A stretch of DNA of 64,000 bases from Neobacillus sp. DY30 (GCF_030123065.1 NZ_CP126093.1:4532001-4596000); one strand, 5' to 3'; numbered from the stretch's first letter, positions 17,619 through 26,948 are shown. Numbers and translations: made by a program. Notes: generated by a model from the sequence alone, not told the origin.

Positions 17619-18182
17619 ATGAGGAAAAGATTTGGGATTGATATTGATGGTACAGTAACATGTCCATCAGCTCTTGTACCGTTTATTAATGAAGGATTTG
17701 GATTAAATATTACATTAGAAGACGTTAAAGAATATGACTTAAATAAGGTTGTAAACGTACCTAAGGAAAAGTTTTCAAAGTGGTTTATTGAAAACGAGCC
17801 TATTATTTATGAGCAATCTCCGCTAGCAGAAGGAGCAGAAACCGTACTTAGCAACTGGAAAAAGGAACATGAATTATTTTTTATAAGCGCAAGGGGCTCA
17901 CATCTTTTAGAAAATACAAAAAAATGGTTTAGCAGCAAAGGTTTGTCTTACAATCATATTGAGTTAATTGGTTCTCATGATAAAGTGGCAACCGCAAAAC
18001 AACATCAAGTTGATATTTTCCTCGAAGATAAACATGACAATGCAGTAATGATTCATGAAGAATGTGATATCCCTGTCCTTTTGTTTAATACACCCTATAA
18101 CCAGGACCCTATTCCAAAAGGTGTAATACGTGTCAATAACTGGTTTGAAGCAAATAATTGGGTTAAAAATTGGCTTCGATAA
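17619..18182 (+). CDS. yqfW: 5'-nucleotidase-type HAD phosphatase YqfW
   Basis: A 187-residue HAD-superfamily protein related to the NT5C family. The catalytic DxDGT motif is IDIDGTVTCPS near residues 7-17, motif II is FISARG, and motif III is FLEDKHDNAV near residue 130. It probably dephosphorylates nucleotides; the substrate is not known. AAGGTGA precedes the ATG. Confidence 0.82.
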   Translation: MRKRFGIDIDGTVTCPSALVPFINEGFGLNITLEDVKEYDLNKVVNVPKEKFSKWFIENEPIIYEQSPLAEGAETVLSNWKKEHELFFISARGSHLLENTKKWFSSKGLSYNHIELIGSHDKVATAKQHQVDIFLEDKHDNAVMIHEECDIPVLLFNTPYNQDPIPKGVIRVNNWFEANNWVKNWLR

Positions 18183-18192
18183 AATAGAAAGA

Positions 18193-18224
18193 ACCAGCAT
18201 GGCCGCCGCCATGCTGGTTTTTTA
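18193..18224. terminator. Bidirectional terminator between yqfW and zur
   Basis: An 11-bp perfect inverted repeat (ACCAGCATGGC / GCCATGCTGGT) with a 3-base loop. The plus side ends in six T. The zur stop codon lies at its edge. Confidence 0.85.
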
Positions 18225-18632
18225 ATGACACTCAGGACAACGTCCATAAATTTCAAATTTGTGTCCCGAAATGTCGTATCCTTTTAAATCTTCACTTAAG
18301 CTGTTCATTGGACAAGTGTCAATTTCCTTCGTCTTACCGCAATCCATACAAATGAAATGATGGTGGTGCTGGTGGCGTGAACAGGAAAAACGAAAATGCT
18401 TTTCACCCGATAACTCTGTCATTTCAAGAATTCCCATTTTTACAAAAAGAGAAAGATTACGATAAATGGTATCAAAGCTTAATCCTGGATAATCTTCCTT
18501 TAACTCATCTAAGACATCCTTTGCTGTTAAGTATTTATCACTGTCTGCAAACAATTGAAGCATGTCTTCCCTTTTTCCAGTTTGCTTAAACCCGTTTTCT
18601 TTTAGGAATTGAATGGCTTCATTTACATTCAT
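18222..18632 (-). CDS. zur: Zinc uptake regulator, Fur family
   Basis: A 136-residue repressor. It has an N-terminal winged helix (about residues 10-85), the histidine-rich SRHQHHHHFICMDCGKTKEIDTCP segment, and a second CxxC at the C-terminus (CPECH), which build the structural zinc site. Zur represses zinc uptake genes when zinc is sufficient. It overlaps znuB by four bases and is the last gene of the operon, so it would control its own transporter. Confidence 0.93.
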   Translation of the reverse strand: MNVNEAIQFLKENGFKQTGKREDMLQLFADSDKYLTAKDVLDELKEDYPGLSFDTIYRNLSLFVKMGILEMTELSGEKHFRFSCSRHQHHHHFICMDCGKTKEIDTCPMNSLSEDLKGYDISGHKFEIYGRCPECH

Positions 18633-19492
18633 CCTGCTGCACCCCCTTGTGAAAGCTGACTTTTAATCATTATTTTTTTATAAACGATAGTAAAAACTAA
18701 TATAGCCACAGCAATCATCACAATCGTTCCACCTGGAGCAAGGTCTAAATAATAAGAACTGAATAGACCCCCAAGAACGGCAATTTCTCCAAAAATAATC
18801 GATAAAAAGATTGTTTGTTTAAATCCTTTGGCTATACGGATACTTGCCGCAACTGGTAAAGTCATTAAAGAAGAAACAAGCATGATTCCAACAATTCTCA
18901 TAGAAGCAGCAATCACAAGTGCGACCATGATAATAAAAATAAAGTGAATGCTTTTTGCTGCTATCCCGGAAGCTTTTGCGTGCTCTTCATCAAAAGATAA
19001 CAAAAATAGCTCTTTATATAACAAGATGATAGTAATCACAACAAAGATACTGATAACAAAAATAACCCATAAATCTAAGCGACTTACTGCAGAAACACTT
19101 CCAAATAAATACCCGTACAAATCTGTATTAAATCCATCAGCAAGTGAAATAAAGATTACCCCAAGTCCGATACCACCTGACAAGATAATTGGGATTGCCA
19201 GCTCTTGATAATGTTTATAAACTCCTCGTAATTTTTCTATAAACAACGATCCTCCTACAGAAAAGACCATTCCTAAATAAAGTGGATTTAATCCACTAAG
19301 AGCAAGAAAATATTTTTCAAGGAGAAGACTGGCTGCAATTCCTGCCAAGGTTACATGACTCAAAGCATCCGCAATTAATGAAAGTCTCCTCACAACAATA
19401 AATACACCTAATAATGGTGCAAGAAAACCTATTAATATTCCTGTTAGAAAGGCATTTTGTAAAAATTCATATTGAAATATCCCTTGAATCAT
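18629..19492 (-). CDS. znuB: Zinc ABC transporter permease
   Basis: A 287-residue ABC-3 family permease with about eight transmembrane segments. It has LSLIADALSHVTLAGIAASLL near residue 36 and the cytoplasmic FDEEHAKASGIAAKSIHF loop that contacts the ATPase. The start overlaps the znuC stop (TAATG). Operon linkage to zur indicates zinc rather than manganese. B. subtilis names for this family are adcB/ycdI-yceA type; the gene is called znuB here by function. Confidence 0.9.
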   Translation of the reverse strand: MIQGIFQYEFLQNAFLTGILIGFLAPLLGVFIVVRRLSLIADALSHVTLAGIAASLLLEKYFLALSGLNPLYLGMVFSVGGSLFIEKLRGVYKHYQELAIPIILSGGIGLGVIFISLADGFNTDLYGYLFGSVSAVSRLDLWVIFVISIFVVITIILLYKELFLLSFDEEHAKASGIAAKSIHFIFIIMVALVIAASMRIVGIMLVSSLMTLPVAASIRIAKGFKQTIFLSIIFGEIAVLGGLFSSYYLDLAPGGTIVMIAVAILVFTIVYKKIMIKSQLSQGGAAG

Positions 19493-20268
19493 TAAAAAAC
19501 GCCTCCGTGGTCATGGTGATGAGAAAGTAGGTGGACATCCATTCCATAGAATTCAGACATCCCCTCGCTTTGGTGTGTTTCAAATTCACTTGTATCTCCA
19601 TGAAAGTGTAAATGCTTATTAAGACAAGCTACGTGTGTAACTTTATCTGATATCGTTCCAACATCATGCGTCACTAATAGGAGTGTAATACCCCGGTTTT
19701 GGTTCAGGTCTGCAAGCATTTGATAAAATGCATTCACATTTTCAGCATCCACCCCAACTGTGGGTTCATCTAAAATCAATAGCTTAGGCTCACTGACAAG
19801 TGCCCGGGCAATAAATACTCTCTGCTGCTGCCCTCCCGAAAGCTCACCAATATTCCGCTGACTAAACTTACTCATTCCTACAGCTTCCAATGCGTCATAG
19901 ACTTTTTGGGAATCTTCTTTTTTAAAAAAGCGAAATAATCCGAGTTTCTTTGTTAACCCACTGGAAACTACTTCAAACACAGTAGCAGGAAAACCTGTAT
20001 TAAATGAATTGGCCTTTTGAGAAACATAACCAATTTGGTGCCATTCTTTAAATTTGTTCATTTCCTGATTAAATAAGCGGATTTCTCCTTTTTGCGGCTT
20101 TAATAGACCAAGGATTAATTTTAATAATGTCGATTTTCCTGAGCCATTTGGACCTACAATGGCTAGGAAGGAACCATTAGGTATGGTTAAGTTAATATTT
20201 TCTAGTACTGTATCCTTTTCATAGCGATAAGAGAGATTTTTTATTTCAATAACAGATTGTGATTTCAT
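19492..20268 (-). CDS. znuC: Zinc ABC transporter ATP-binding protein
   Basis: A 258-residue ABC ATPase. Walker A is GPNGSGKST, the signature LSGGQQQR, Walker B LLILDEPTVG, and the H-loop LVTHDVG. The C-terminus is histidine-rich (VHLLSHHHDHGGVF), which suits zinc handling. AAGGTGTGAG precedes the ATG. No metal-binding lipoprotein is in the operon, so the ZnuA/AdcA partner must be elsewhere. Confidence 0.92.
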   Translation of the reverse strand: MKSQSVIEIKNLSYRYEKDTVLENINLTIPNGSFLAIVGPNGSGKSTLLKLILGLLKPQKGEIRLFNQEMNKFKEWHQIGYVSQKANSFNTGFPATVFEVVSSGLTKKLGLFRFFKKEDSQKVYDALEAVGMSKFSQRNIGELSGGQQQRVFIARALVSEPKLLILDEPTVGVDAENVNAFYQMLADLNQNRGITLLLVTHDVGTISDKVTHVACLNKHLHFHGDTSEFETHQSEGMSEFYGMDVHLLSHHHDHGGVF

Positions 20269-20283
20269 ACACTCACACCTTAA

Positions 20284-20304
20284 TTTTAAGAATCATTCCG
20301 ATTT
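20284..20304 (-). promoter_or_regulatory. Candidate Zur operator upstream of znuC
   Basis: The minus strand shows AAATCGGAATGATT, a near match to the left half and centre of the Bacillus Zur box (AAATCGTAAT-N-ATTACGATTT). The right half is poorly kept. It lies just downstream of the -10 box of the znuC promoter, where a repressor would act. Confidence 0.55.
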
Positions 20305-20314
20305 AACTTAAAGT

Positions 20315-20343
20315 AGTATACAATAGGAACTTATTAATGTAAA
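20315..20343 (-). promoter_or_regulatory. Sigma-A promoter of znuC-znuB-zur
   Basis: On the minus strand TTTACA and TATACT are separated by exactly 17 bases, about 45 bases before the znuC start. Confidence 0.7.
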
Positions 20344-20437
20344 GTCTTTACCTTTACATAGCTCACATAATTGCCGTCATTTTCATTTTGTAACACTCTG
20401 ATTCCGTCTTCATACATTAGATGAAGGGGTGATGAGT

Positions 20438-20692
20438 GTGAAGATTTTTGAGAACATCATAAATCATAAGATTAATACCATTACTGGTGATGAACTATTC
20501 AAGTATGCTCAACAATTTAATATCCGGGTAAATCGGCAGCAAGCATTTAAGGTTGCTCAATACTTAAAAGGGAAAAATGTAAATATTTTTGATGACCGTG
20601 AAAGATCTGCATTGATTAAAGAAATTGCAAAAATTGCAGGACCTGAAGTGGCAAGAGAGGTAAATAAGCTTTTTGTTCAATTTACAAAATGA
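20438..20692 (+). CDS. yqfT: DUF2624 family small protein (YqfT)
   Basis: An approximately 84-residue, mostly helical cytoplasmic protein with the YLKGKNVNIFDDRERSALIKEIAKIAGP core of DUF2624. Function is unknown. Three overlapping starts exist: GTG 20429, ATG 20432 and GTG 20438. AAGGGG at 20424-20429 is best spaced (8 bases) for the last. Position between zinc genes and nfo matches B. subtilis yqfT. Confidence 0.78.
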   Translation: MKIFENIINHKINTITGDELFKYAQQFNIRVNRQQAFKVAQYLKGKNVNIFDDRERSALIKEIAKIAGPEVAREVNKLFVQFTK

Positions 20693-20698
20693 CATTAA

Positions 20699-20724
20699 TA
20701 AAGCTGTGCAGAAGCACAGCTTTA
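20699..20724. terminator. Hairpin between convergent yqfT and nfo
   Basis: A perfect 10-bp stem (AAAGCTGTGC / GCACAGCTTT) with a 4-base loop. T tails are short on both sides, so termination strength is uncertain. Confidence 0.65.
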
Positions 20725-21615
20725 CCCTTGCATAATTCTATCGAGCAGGTTTTCGTTGAATTTTTGTTGACGCAGCATTTCGATTTCGAATGCATAAGGC
20801 GGTTTTTTATTATCTTTGTCTTCACCTACGAATGGTGTCTCCAGAATTTTGGGTATATCTGTCAACTGCGGATGGTGTACGATGTAGTTAAGGGCATTAA
20901 AGCCAATATGACCAAATCCAATATTTTCATGACGGTCTTTTCTCATCCCTACAGCGTTTTTACTATCATTGATATGAAGAACTTTTAACTTATTTATGCC
21001 AATAATTTTATCGAATTCATTTAGCACTCCATCAAAATCTTCGACAATGTTATATCCCGCGTCGTGTGTATGACAAGTATCAAAACATACTGAAAGGCGA
21101 TCGCTATAGTGGACGCCATCCATGATCATCGCCAATTCCTCAAACGACTTTCCACATTCAGAGCCCTTTCCGGCCATTGTTTCTAAGGCTATTTGGAGTT
21201 GCTCTTTCCCCGTTAATACTTCATTTAAGCCTTCAATGATTTTCTTTATACCAGCCTCCGTGCCGGCACCAACATGAGCACCAGGGTGCAGGACGATTTG
21301 CATTGCACCAATGGCCTCTGTTCTTTCAATTTCGGTACGTAAGAATCTTACCCCTAATTCAAACGTATCAGGATTTGTAGTATTCCCAATATTGATAATG
21401 TATGGAGCATGGACCACAATTTCAGAAATACCATTCGCCTCCATATGCCTTCTGCCTTCTTCAATGTTCAAATCTTCAATTTTTTTCCTTCTAGTGTTTT
21501 GAGGAGCACCAGTGTAAATCATAAACGTATTTGCACCATATGATACAGCTTCCGCGCTCGCCGCGAGTAACATCTTTTTACCGCTCATTGAAACATGAGA
21601 ACCTATTTTCAACAA
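20722..21615 (-). CDS. nfo: Endonuclease IV (deoxyribonuclease IV)
   Basis: A 297-residue TIM-barrel AP endonuclease that nicks DNA 5' to abasic sites using three zinc ions. Family signatures are visible: VLHPGAHVG, ALETMAGKGSE, SVCFDTCHTHDAGY and LHINDSKN...DRHENIGFGHIG, which hold the metal ligands. The start is a TTG at 21613-21615 giving MLKIGSHVSM, as in B. subtilis; AGAGGG lies upstream. It follows cshB with 21 bases between them, so the two are probably cotranscribed. Confidence 0.95.
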   Translation of the reverse strand: MLKIGSHVSMSGKKMLLAASAEAVSYGANTFMIYTGAPQNTRRKKIEDLNIEEGRRHMEANGISEIVVHAPYIINIGNTTNPDTFELGVRFLRTEIERTEAIGAMQIVLHPGAHVGAGTEAGIKKIIEGLNEVLTGKEQLQIALETMAGKGSECGKSFEELAMIMDGVHYSDRLSVCFDTCHTHDAGYNIVEDFDGVLNEFDKIIGINKLKVLHINDSKNAVGMRKDRHENIGFGHIGFNALNYIVHHPQLTDIPKILETPFVGEDKDNKKPPYAFEIEMLRQQKFNENLLDRIMQG

Positions 21616-21636
21616 ACCCTCTCTCTCCCTTCACTA

Positions 21637-22947
21637 CTACTTCTTTTTTAATCTTCTTTGACGTTTTTTTATTTTATCCATTTCCCACTGCATTTTCTTT
21701 TTGTAGCCTGGTTTAACTTTTTGTGGTTTTTTAACCATAGATTTAGCAGTCTTTTCTGCTTCATCTTCTTTCTTTACACGTGTCTTTCTTTTATTTCGTT
21801 CCTCTATTTCCACGAATTCCTCTTTTTTTAGATCGACGTACTTAAACTGAATCCCCATTTTTTCAAGGCGGTTTAATGCGTCCTCATCAGATATGTCATA
21901 TATTGTGAGTGCCACTCCTGTATTACCCGCTCTGGCAGTCCTTCCTACACGGTGAACGTAAAAGTCTAAATCCGTAGGTAATTCATAGTTGATAACATGA
22001 CTGATTCCCTCGATATCAATTCCCCTTGAAGCTAGGTCTGTGGCAACAATATATTGGTACTCTAAATCTTGTATTTGCTTCATCATTTTCTTTCTTTCGC
22101 GCGGGTTTAAATCACCATGGACACGAGCAACCTTTAGACCTTTATCCGTCAAAAAGTTGGCGACTTCTTCAGCCATTTTTTTTGTATTGGTAAAAACAAT
22201 TGCTAAATATGGATTGTACTGAATAAGTGCATCGTGAACGAGCTGCTTTTTATTTCGGTGTCTTGAAGGCAGCAGGTAATGAGTTAAATTTTCTGCCGTT
22301 TTTCTCTTCGCGTCAATCTGTATGGTTTTTGGATTCTCCATGTACTTTTTAAGAAATGGTTTAAGCTTTTCTGGAATTGTTGCTGAGAATACAAGCATCT
22401 GCAATTTCACAGGCATTTTCGCTGCCACTTGATCTAAATCCTCAATAAAGCCCATATCAAGCATCATATCTGCTTCATCCACGACAAGTACTTCTGAAGT
22501 ATGAACAAAAAGTGCTTGTTCAACCATCAGGTCTTTTATTCTGCCTGGAGTGCCTACTACAATATGAGGCTGAATCTTTAATTTATCAATGGTTCTTTGC
22601 TTATCGGTTCCGCCAATATAACATCTAGTCATAATGGCTTTATCTGGACTGCAATGCTCGGTTACCTTTAGGATTTGATGATAAATTTGAGATGCAAGCT
22701 CTCGCGTAGGAGCCGTTATGACAGCTTGTACTTCCTGACGCTCCGGATTTATCCGTTCTAGTATCGGCAGCACAAAAGCCAGTGTTTTCCCCGTTCCAGT
22801 TTGTGATTGACCAATTGCACTTTCATTTTTTAAAACTAATGGAATCATTCGTTCTTGAATTTCTGTTGGTTCATAAAAACCTTGTTCCTTTATTGCTTCT
22901 ATGATAAAAGGCTGAAAATTAAAACGCTCAAAACGATTTTGTTTCAT
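21637..22947 (-). CDS. cshB: DEAD-box RNA helicase CshB
   Basis: A 436-residue ATP-dependent RNA helicase. Visible motifs are the Q motif (PTEIQERMIP), Walker A (SQTGTGKT), PTRELA, TPGR, DEAD (VDEADMM), SAT, and the C-terminal ATDLASRGID and HRVGRTARAG. The last 70 residues are very basic and probably bind RNA. In B. subtilis CshB acts in cold adaptation and mRNA handling. AAGGAG precedes the ATG. Confidence 0.95.
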   Translation of the reverse strand: MKQNRFERFNFQPFIIEAIKEQGFYEPTEIQERMIPLVLKNESAIGQSQTGTGKTLAFVLPILERINPERQEVQAVITAPTRELASQIYHQILKVTEHCSPDKAIMTRCYIGGTDKQRTIDKLKIQPHIVVGTPGRIKDLMVEQALFVHTSEVLVVDEADMMLDMGFIEDLDQVAAKMPVKLQMLVFSATIPEKLKPFLKKYMENPKTIQIDAKRKTAENLTHYLLPSRHRNKKQLVHDALIQYNPYLAIVFTNTKKMAEEVANFLTDKGLKVARVHGDLNPRERKKMMKQIQDLEYQYIVATDLASRGIDIEGISHVINYELPTDLDFYVHRVGRTARAGNTGVALTIYDISDEDALNRLEKMGIQFKYVDLKKEEFVEIEERNKRKTRVKKEDEAEKTAKSMVKKPQKVKPGYKKKMQWEMDKIKKRQRRLKKK

Positions 22948-23199
22948 GTTATTGCTCCTTATATATTAATATCTGCCGTTTATGGAGTAAGTTTCTTACT
23001 GTAACAAGAGCTTCCTCTTTTATGTCCATCATAACATTATAGTAAAGATTCATAAAAATAACCAGTTATTATCATCTTTTACCTTTGAACAACTTTTAAT
23101 CATAAAAATTTACAGTTTATCCTAGTGTTAAATCCTAAACCAAAATTACTAAATTGCATACCTTAAATTATAAGGCTTTATTTAAAGGAGGGCATACGT

Positions 23200-23862
23200 A
23201 TGTACCAGCCTAGACCAAGATTACCACTGCATGGTCATATGGGAGCTAATATGATGGCCCCAGGACCGTTTGGAGGTCAACAACACATGGTGCCTCCATA
23301 TGGCGGTTACGGGCCAAGGATAGGATACCAGCAGAATTATCGTACCGGTGGAAGACCTATGATGGGTCAAATGGCGGGAAGAGGCCAAGGAAGAAGAAAT
23401 GGCGGTGGTTTGCTCTCGAAAATACTTGGCGGGAAAAAGCAGGGCAATCAGTTTAGTGGTCCTAGAGGTATGCAGCCGGCAAACCAGGCTGCACAAAAAG
23501 GTTCTAGAGGAGTCGGCTCCATTCTTCAAACCCTGAGCAATCCTGATAGTCTCACAGGATTTCTAAATAACACGCAGCAGGTTTTAAAGACAGCCCAATC
23601 GTTTGGTCCTATGATTCAGCAATATGGACCAATCGTAAAGAATCTTCCTATGATGTGGAGATTATATAAAGGATTTAAAGATTTGCCAACCGAGGAAAAA
23701 TCTGAGCCCACTCAAACGGAGAACCCATTAATGGAGGAGCAATCGATCCCGGTAGAAAAAGAACCAAAAAGAATAACGAAAAGGGATAACAATCTGGAAA
23801 ACGAGCCCATTGCAGCAAGGAAACCGCACAATGGACCATCTATCCCAAAACTGTATATTTGA
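23200..23862 (+). CDS. yqfQ: YqfQ/VrrA-like low-complexity protein
   Basis: A 220-residue protein whose first 80 residues are rich in Gly, Pro, Met, Arg and Gln (many GG, GRG and PxGG steps). A conserved helical core near residues 100-165 (SILQTLSNPDSLTGFLNNTQQVLKTAQ and YGPIVKNLPMMWRLYKGFKDL) marks the YqfQ family. An acidic-basic tail follows. B. anthracis VrrA, known for its variable repeats, belongs here. Function is unknown; spore association has been suggested for the family but is not shown here. AAAGGAGGG precedes the ATG. Confidence 0.82.
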   Translation: MYQPRPRLPLHGHMGANMMAPGPFGGQQHMVPPYGGYGPRIGYQQNYRTGGRPMMGQMAGRGQGRRNGGGLLSKILGGKKQGNQFSGPRGMQPANQAAQKGSRGVGSILQTLSNPDSLTGFLNNTQQVLKTAQSFGPMIQQYGPIVKNLPMMWRLYKGFKDLPTEEKSEPTQTENPLMEEQSIPVEKEPKRITKRDNNLENEPIAARKPHNGPSIPKLYI

Positions 23863-23995
23863 AATGAAGGGTGCTGAGATAACAGTACCCTTTTATTTTT
23901 CAGTTGGTTGTATTATTGTTTCACAACCCGATTTACTCCCGGATAAGCCAAGATTCACCCTATCATAGCGGAATTTACTTTCCAAAAATGTATCT

Positions 23996-24024
23996 TTGTA
24001 TTATTTCTATTAGTTTTATATAAT
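23996..24024 (+). promoter_or_regulatory. Sigma-A promoter of ispH
   Basis: TTGTAT and a perfect TATAAT are separated by exactly 17 bases, 46 bases before the ispH start. Confidence 0.75.
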
Positions 24025-24069
24025 AATTACATAGATTCAAAGTCAATGTTCCATAGGAGGACTTTATAT

Positions 24070-25008
24070 ATGCAAATCATTAAGATTTCACCGCGCGGAT
24101 ACTGTTATGGTGTGGTTGACGCCATGGTAGTTGCAAGAAATGCGGCATTAGATAAATCATTACCACGCCCTATCTACATTTTAGGGATGATTGTTCATAA
24201 TAAACACGTAACTGATGCTTTTGCCGAAGAAGGTATCATTACACTTGATGGTAAGAACCGCAAGGATATTCTAGACAAAGTAGATACTGGTACTGTAATT
24301 TTTACAGCACACGGTATTTCTCCTGAAGTTAGAGAGCTTGCGAAGAAGAAAGGCCTTATTACGATTGATGCAACATGTCCAGATGTAACAAAGACACATG
24401 ATTTAATAGAAGAAAAGACAAAACAAGGATTCCAGGTGATCTATATCGGTAAAAAAGGGCACCCGGAGCCTGAAGGTGCTGTTGGGGTCGCTCCAGGTGC
24501 TGTCCATCTGGTTGAGACACCAAGTGATGTGGAAGCCTTAAACATTACAAGTGAAAAACTCATCGTTACGAATCAAACAACCATGAGCCAATGGGATGTT
24601 GCCGATACAATGAAAAAGGTGCAGGAGAAATATCCTCATGCGGAAGCTCACAATGAAATCTGTATGGCAACTCAAGTTCGTCAAGAAGCAGTGGCCGGTC
24701 AAGCTGGTGAAGCAGATGTAACCATTGTTGTCGGTGATCCAATGAGCAATAACTCTAATAGACTGGCACAGGTCTCTGAAGAAATTGCAGGTACAAAGGC
24801 ATACCGTATTGCCGATATCTCAGAGTTACAAATTGATTGGATAAAGGATGCCAAGAATGTAGCGGTAACATCCGGTGCCTCCACTCCTACACCAATTACC
24901 AAAGAAGTCATTTCATTCTTGGAACAATTTGATCCCAATAACGAAGCTACTTGGGAACGTCGTAAAAATGTTCCGCTAAATAAAATATTACCAAAGGTCA
25001 AAAAATAA
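24070..25008 (+). CDS. ispH: 4-hydroxy-3-methylbut-2-enyl diphosphate reductase
   Basis: A 312-residue Fe-S enzyme, the last step of the MEP pathway, making IPP and DMAPP. Cluster cysteines are in RGYCYGV (residue 12), ATCPDVT and NEICMATQ. The conserved histidines (HNKHV, AHGIS, GHPEPEG) and the TNQTTMS loop are present. An upstream in-frame ATG exists at 24046, but AGGAGG lies 9 bases before the ATG at 24070, giving MQIIKISPRGYCYG. Confidence 0.97.
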   Translation: MQIIKISPRGYCYGVVDAMVVARNAALDKSLPRPIYILGMIVHNKHVTDAFAEEGIITLDGKNRKDILDKVDTGTVIFTAHGISPEVRELAKKKGLITIDATCPDVTKTHDLIEEKTKQGFQVIYIGKKGHPEPEGAVGVAPGAVHLVETPSDVEALNITSEKLIVTNQTTMSQWDVADTMKKVQEKYPHAEAHNEICMATQVRQEAVAGQAGEADVTIVVGDPMSNNSNRLAQVSEEIAGTKAYRIADISELQIDWIKDAKNVAVTSGASTPTPITKEVISFLEQFDPNNEATWERRKNVPLNKILPKVKK

Positions 25009-25033
25009 ACCGGTCGCATTGACCGGTTTTTTC
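25008..25033 (+). terminator. Intrinsic terminator after ispH
   Basis: A perfect 8-bp stem (AACCGGTC / GACCGGTT) with a 5-base loop and a T run. Confidence 0.9.
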
Positions 25034-25044
25034 TTGCGCTATTT

Positions 25045-26160
25045 TTATATAAATTTAAATGGATCTGTATTGATTTCTGAAGGGAAGATTTCAACTTCAT
25101 AGCCAGATTCTTTGCACATTTTTGAAAGTATATTTGTAACTCCTTTTTTCATAACTTTTTCGACATTGTGTCCGGGATCTATCATGTTTAATCCCTGCAT
25201 CATCGCGTCATGGGCAGTATGGTAATAAATATCACCTGTAATGTAAACATCAGCACCCTTAAACTTGGCACTCATAAAATATTTATTGCCATCTCCGCCC
25301 AATACAGCAACCTTCTTGACCCGTGATGATAAATCACCAACAACCCTGACTTTATCAACCTCTAAAGCTTGCTTTACGCTCTCAGCAAATTCTCCGAGAG
25401 TCATTTCCTTTACGGTCCCCACCCGGCCAAGACCAAGGACCTCACCTTTATTTTCAACCGGGTAAACATCATAGGCAACCTCTTCATATGGATGTGCCTT
25501 TATCATAGCTGTAATCGCCCTTTTTAACAGCTGTTCAGGGACTATTGTTTCAATTCTTACTTCATCAACAACCTCAAGTTGTCCTCGCTGTCCGATATAC
25601 GGACTGGTGTTTTCCCCTGGTAAAAATCGCCCTGAACCATCTGTTGAAAATGAACAATGACTATAATTGCCAATAAAGCCAGCACCAATCCCTCCCAAGA
25701 CCCTCCTAATCTCCTCTGCATGGCTTATCGGTGTAAAAACAATTAATTTCTTTAGCTTCGTTTCATATGTAGGTACAAGCACTTCTGGGTTCTCTAAACC
25801 TAGAGCCTCCGCTAAGAGGTCGTTTACCCCGCCTTTAGCCACATCAAGATTAGTATGGGCAGCATAAACAGCTATATCATGCTTTAAAAGTTTTTCAATC
25901 ATTCTTCCCTGTACTGTGTCTGTTATAACATTTTTAAGAGGGCGAAAAATTGGCGGATGATGCGCGATGATGAGCTGTACATTTTTTTCAATGGCTTCAT
26001 CAATCACTTCTTCAAGAACATCAAGAGCAATCATCACTTTATCTATTTTCTTGTTCAAGCGTCCAATTTGTAAACCTATTTTATCATCTTCCATCGCAAG
26101 TCCCTTTGGAGAAAACTTTTCAAAAAGTTGAATAATTTCATGACCATTCGCTTTCTTCAT
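25045..26160 (-). CDS. yqfO: Nif3-like dinuclear metal-centre protein YqfO
   Basis: A 371-residue member of the NIF3/DUF34 family in its long form. Metal-binding histidines are in IAHHPPIF and AAHTNLD near the N-terminus and ITGDIYYHTAHDAM near the C-terminus. A CutA/PII-like domain is inserted at about residues 130-225. Related proteins form hexameric rings; the reaction is not settled, though GTP cyclohydrolase-like activity was proposed for relatives. GAGGGGG lies 9 bases before the ATG. It overlaps trmK by 23 bases. Confidence 0.9.
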   Translation of the reverse strand: MKKANGHEIIQLFEKFSPKGLAMEDDKIGLQIGRLNKKIDKVMIALDVLEEVIDEAIEKNVQLIIAHHPPIFRPLKNVITDTVQGRMIEKLLKHDIAVYAAHTNLDVAKGGVNDLLAEALGLENPEVLVPTYETKLKKLIVFTPISHAEEIRRVLGGIGAGFIGNYSHCSFSTDGSGRFLPGENTSPYIGQRGQLEVVDEVRIETIVPEQLLKRAITAMIKAHPYEEVAYDVYPVENKGEVLGLGRVGTVKEMTLGEFAESVKQALEVDKVRVVGDLSSRVKKVAVLGGDGNKYFMSAKFKGADVYITGDIYYHTAHDAMMQGLNMIDPGHNVEKVMKKGVTNILSKMCKESGYEVEIFPSEINTDPFKFI

Positions 26161-26869
26161 TGTCCAATACCCCCTCTACAAGATTAATTTTTTTGGCGAC
26201 CTCTTGTTTCTTCTCTTCTGTTTCTACAGAAGGTGCGGCACTTTCAAGCTGTGTGTAAATTCGTTTCCAGTTTTTCGTTTCTAAGACCCATTTCTTTTTG
26301 AATGTCTTTTCTTTTCTCTGAAGAAGGAACGGTCCAACTAAAATACCTGTTTCGAATGGGACGTCACGATAGGGTTTTAATGGGTCTCCTTTTTCAGCTG
26401 CTAATATTTCGTAAATTTTATTATCCTCTTCAAGGATTTCTTCTGCAATTAATTCCCAATCATTTTCAACCAGCCATTGCCGAATGGCGATGGCATTGAT
26501 ATTTGGCTGCAACACAAGACGCTTAACAGAAGTGAGTTTTTCTTTTCCATTTTCTAAAATAGAGGCAATTAGACTTCCGCCCATTCCCGCAATGGAAATA
26601 CAATCTACTTCGCCAGGCTGAATTACCTCCAGCCCATTACCCATTCTAACTTTAATCACCTCAGAGAGCCCTTCAGCCATTACATTTTTTTCTGCAGATT
26701 GGAATGGGCCCAATGCAACTTCTCCTGCTATCCCAAAGGATATACGTCCCTTCTTAGCAAGGTAACTAGGCAGGTAAGCATGATCAGAACCAATATCTGC
26801 TAACCTTGAGTCTAGGGGAACATATTTTGCTACGGTTTCTAACCGAATTGATAATTTTTCTGTATTCAA
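26138..26869 (-). CDS. trmK: tRNA (adenine-22-N1)-methyltransferase
   Basis: An approximately 243-residue SAM-dependent enzyme that methylates A22 of tRNA. The SAM site is ADIGSDHAYLP near residues 22-32, and the catalytic-loop equivalent is ISIAGMGGSLI. The C-terminus is helical. The start is uncertain: GTG at 26881 and 26878, or TTG at 26867-26869. AAGTGGTGA lies 5 bases before the TTG, and the TTG start aligns residue for residue with B. subtilis TrmK (MNELKLSKRL). Confidence 0.92.
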   Translation of the reverse strand: MNTEKLSIRLETVAKYVPLDSRLADIGSDHAYLPSYLAKKGRISFGIAGEVALGPFQSAEKNVMAEGLSEVIKVRMGNGLEVIQPGEVDCISIAGMGGSLIASILENGKEKLTSVKRLVLQPNINAIAIRQWLVENDWELIAEEILEEDNKIYEILAAEKGDPLKPYRDVPFETGILVGPFLLQRKEKTFKKKWVLETKNWKRIYTQLESAAPSVETEEKKQEVAKKINLVEGVLDNEESEWS

Positions 26870-26903
26870 ATCATTCACCACTTTTTATGTATTACTACTA
26901 GTA

Positions 26904-26934
26904 TAAAAAAAGTCCTTTACAGAAGCAAAGGACC
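26904..26934 (-). terminator. Intrinsic terminator after cccA
   Basis: A 7-bp stem (GTCCTTT / AAAGGAC) with an 8-base loop, followed by seven T on the minus strand. Confidence 0.85.
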
Positions 26935-26948
26935 TTTTCTAAAAGAAA

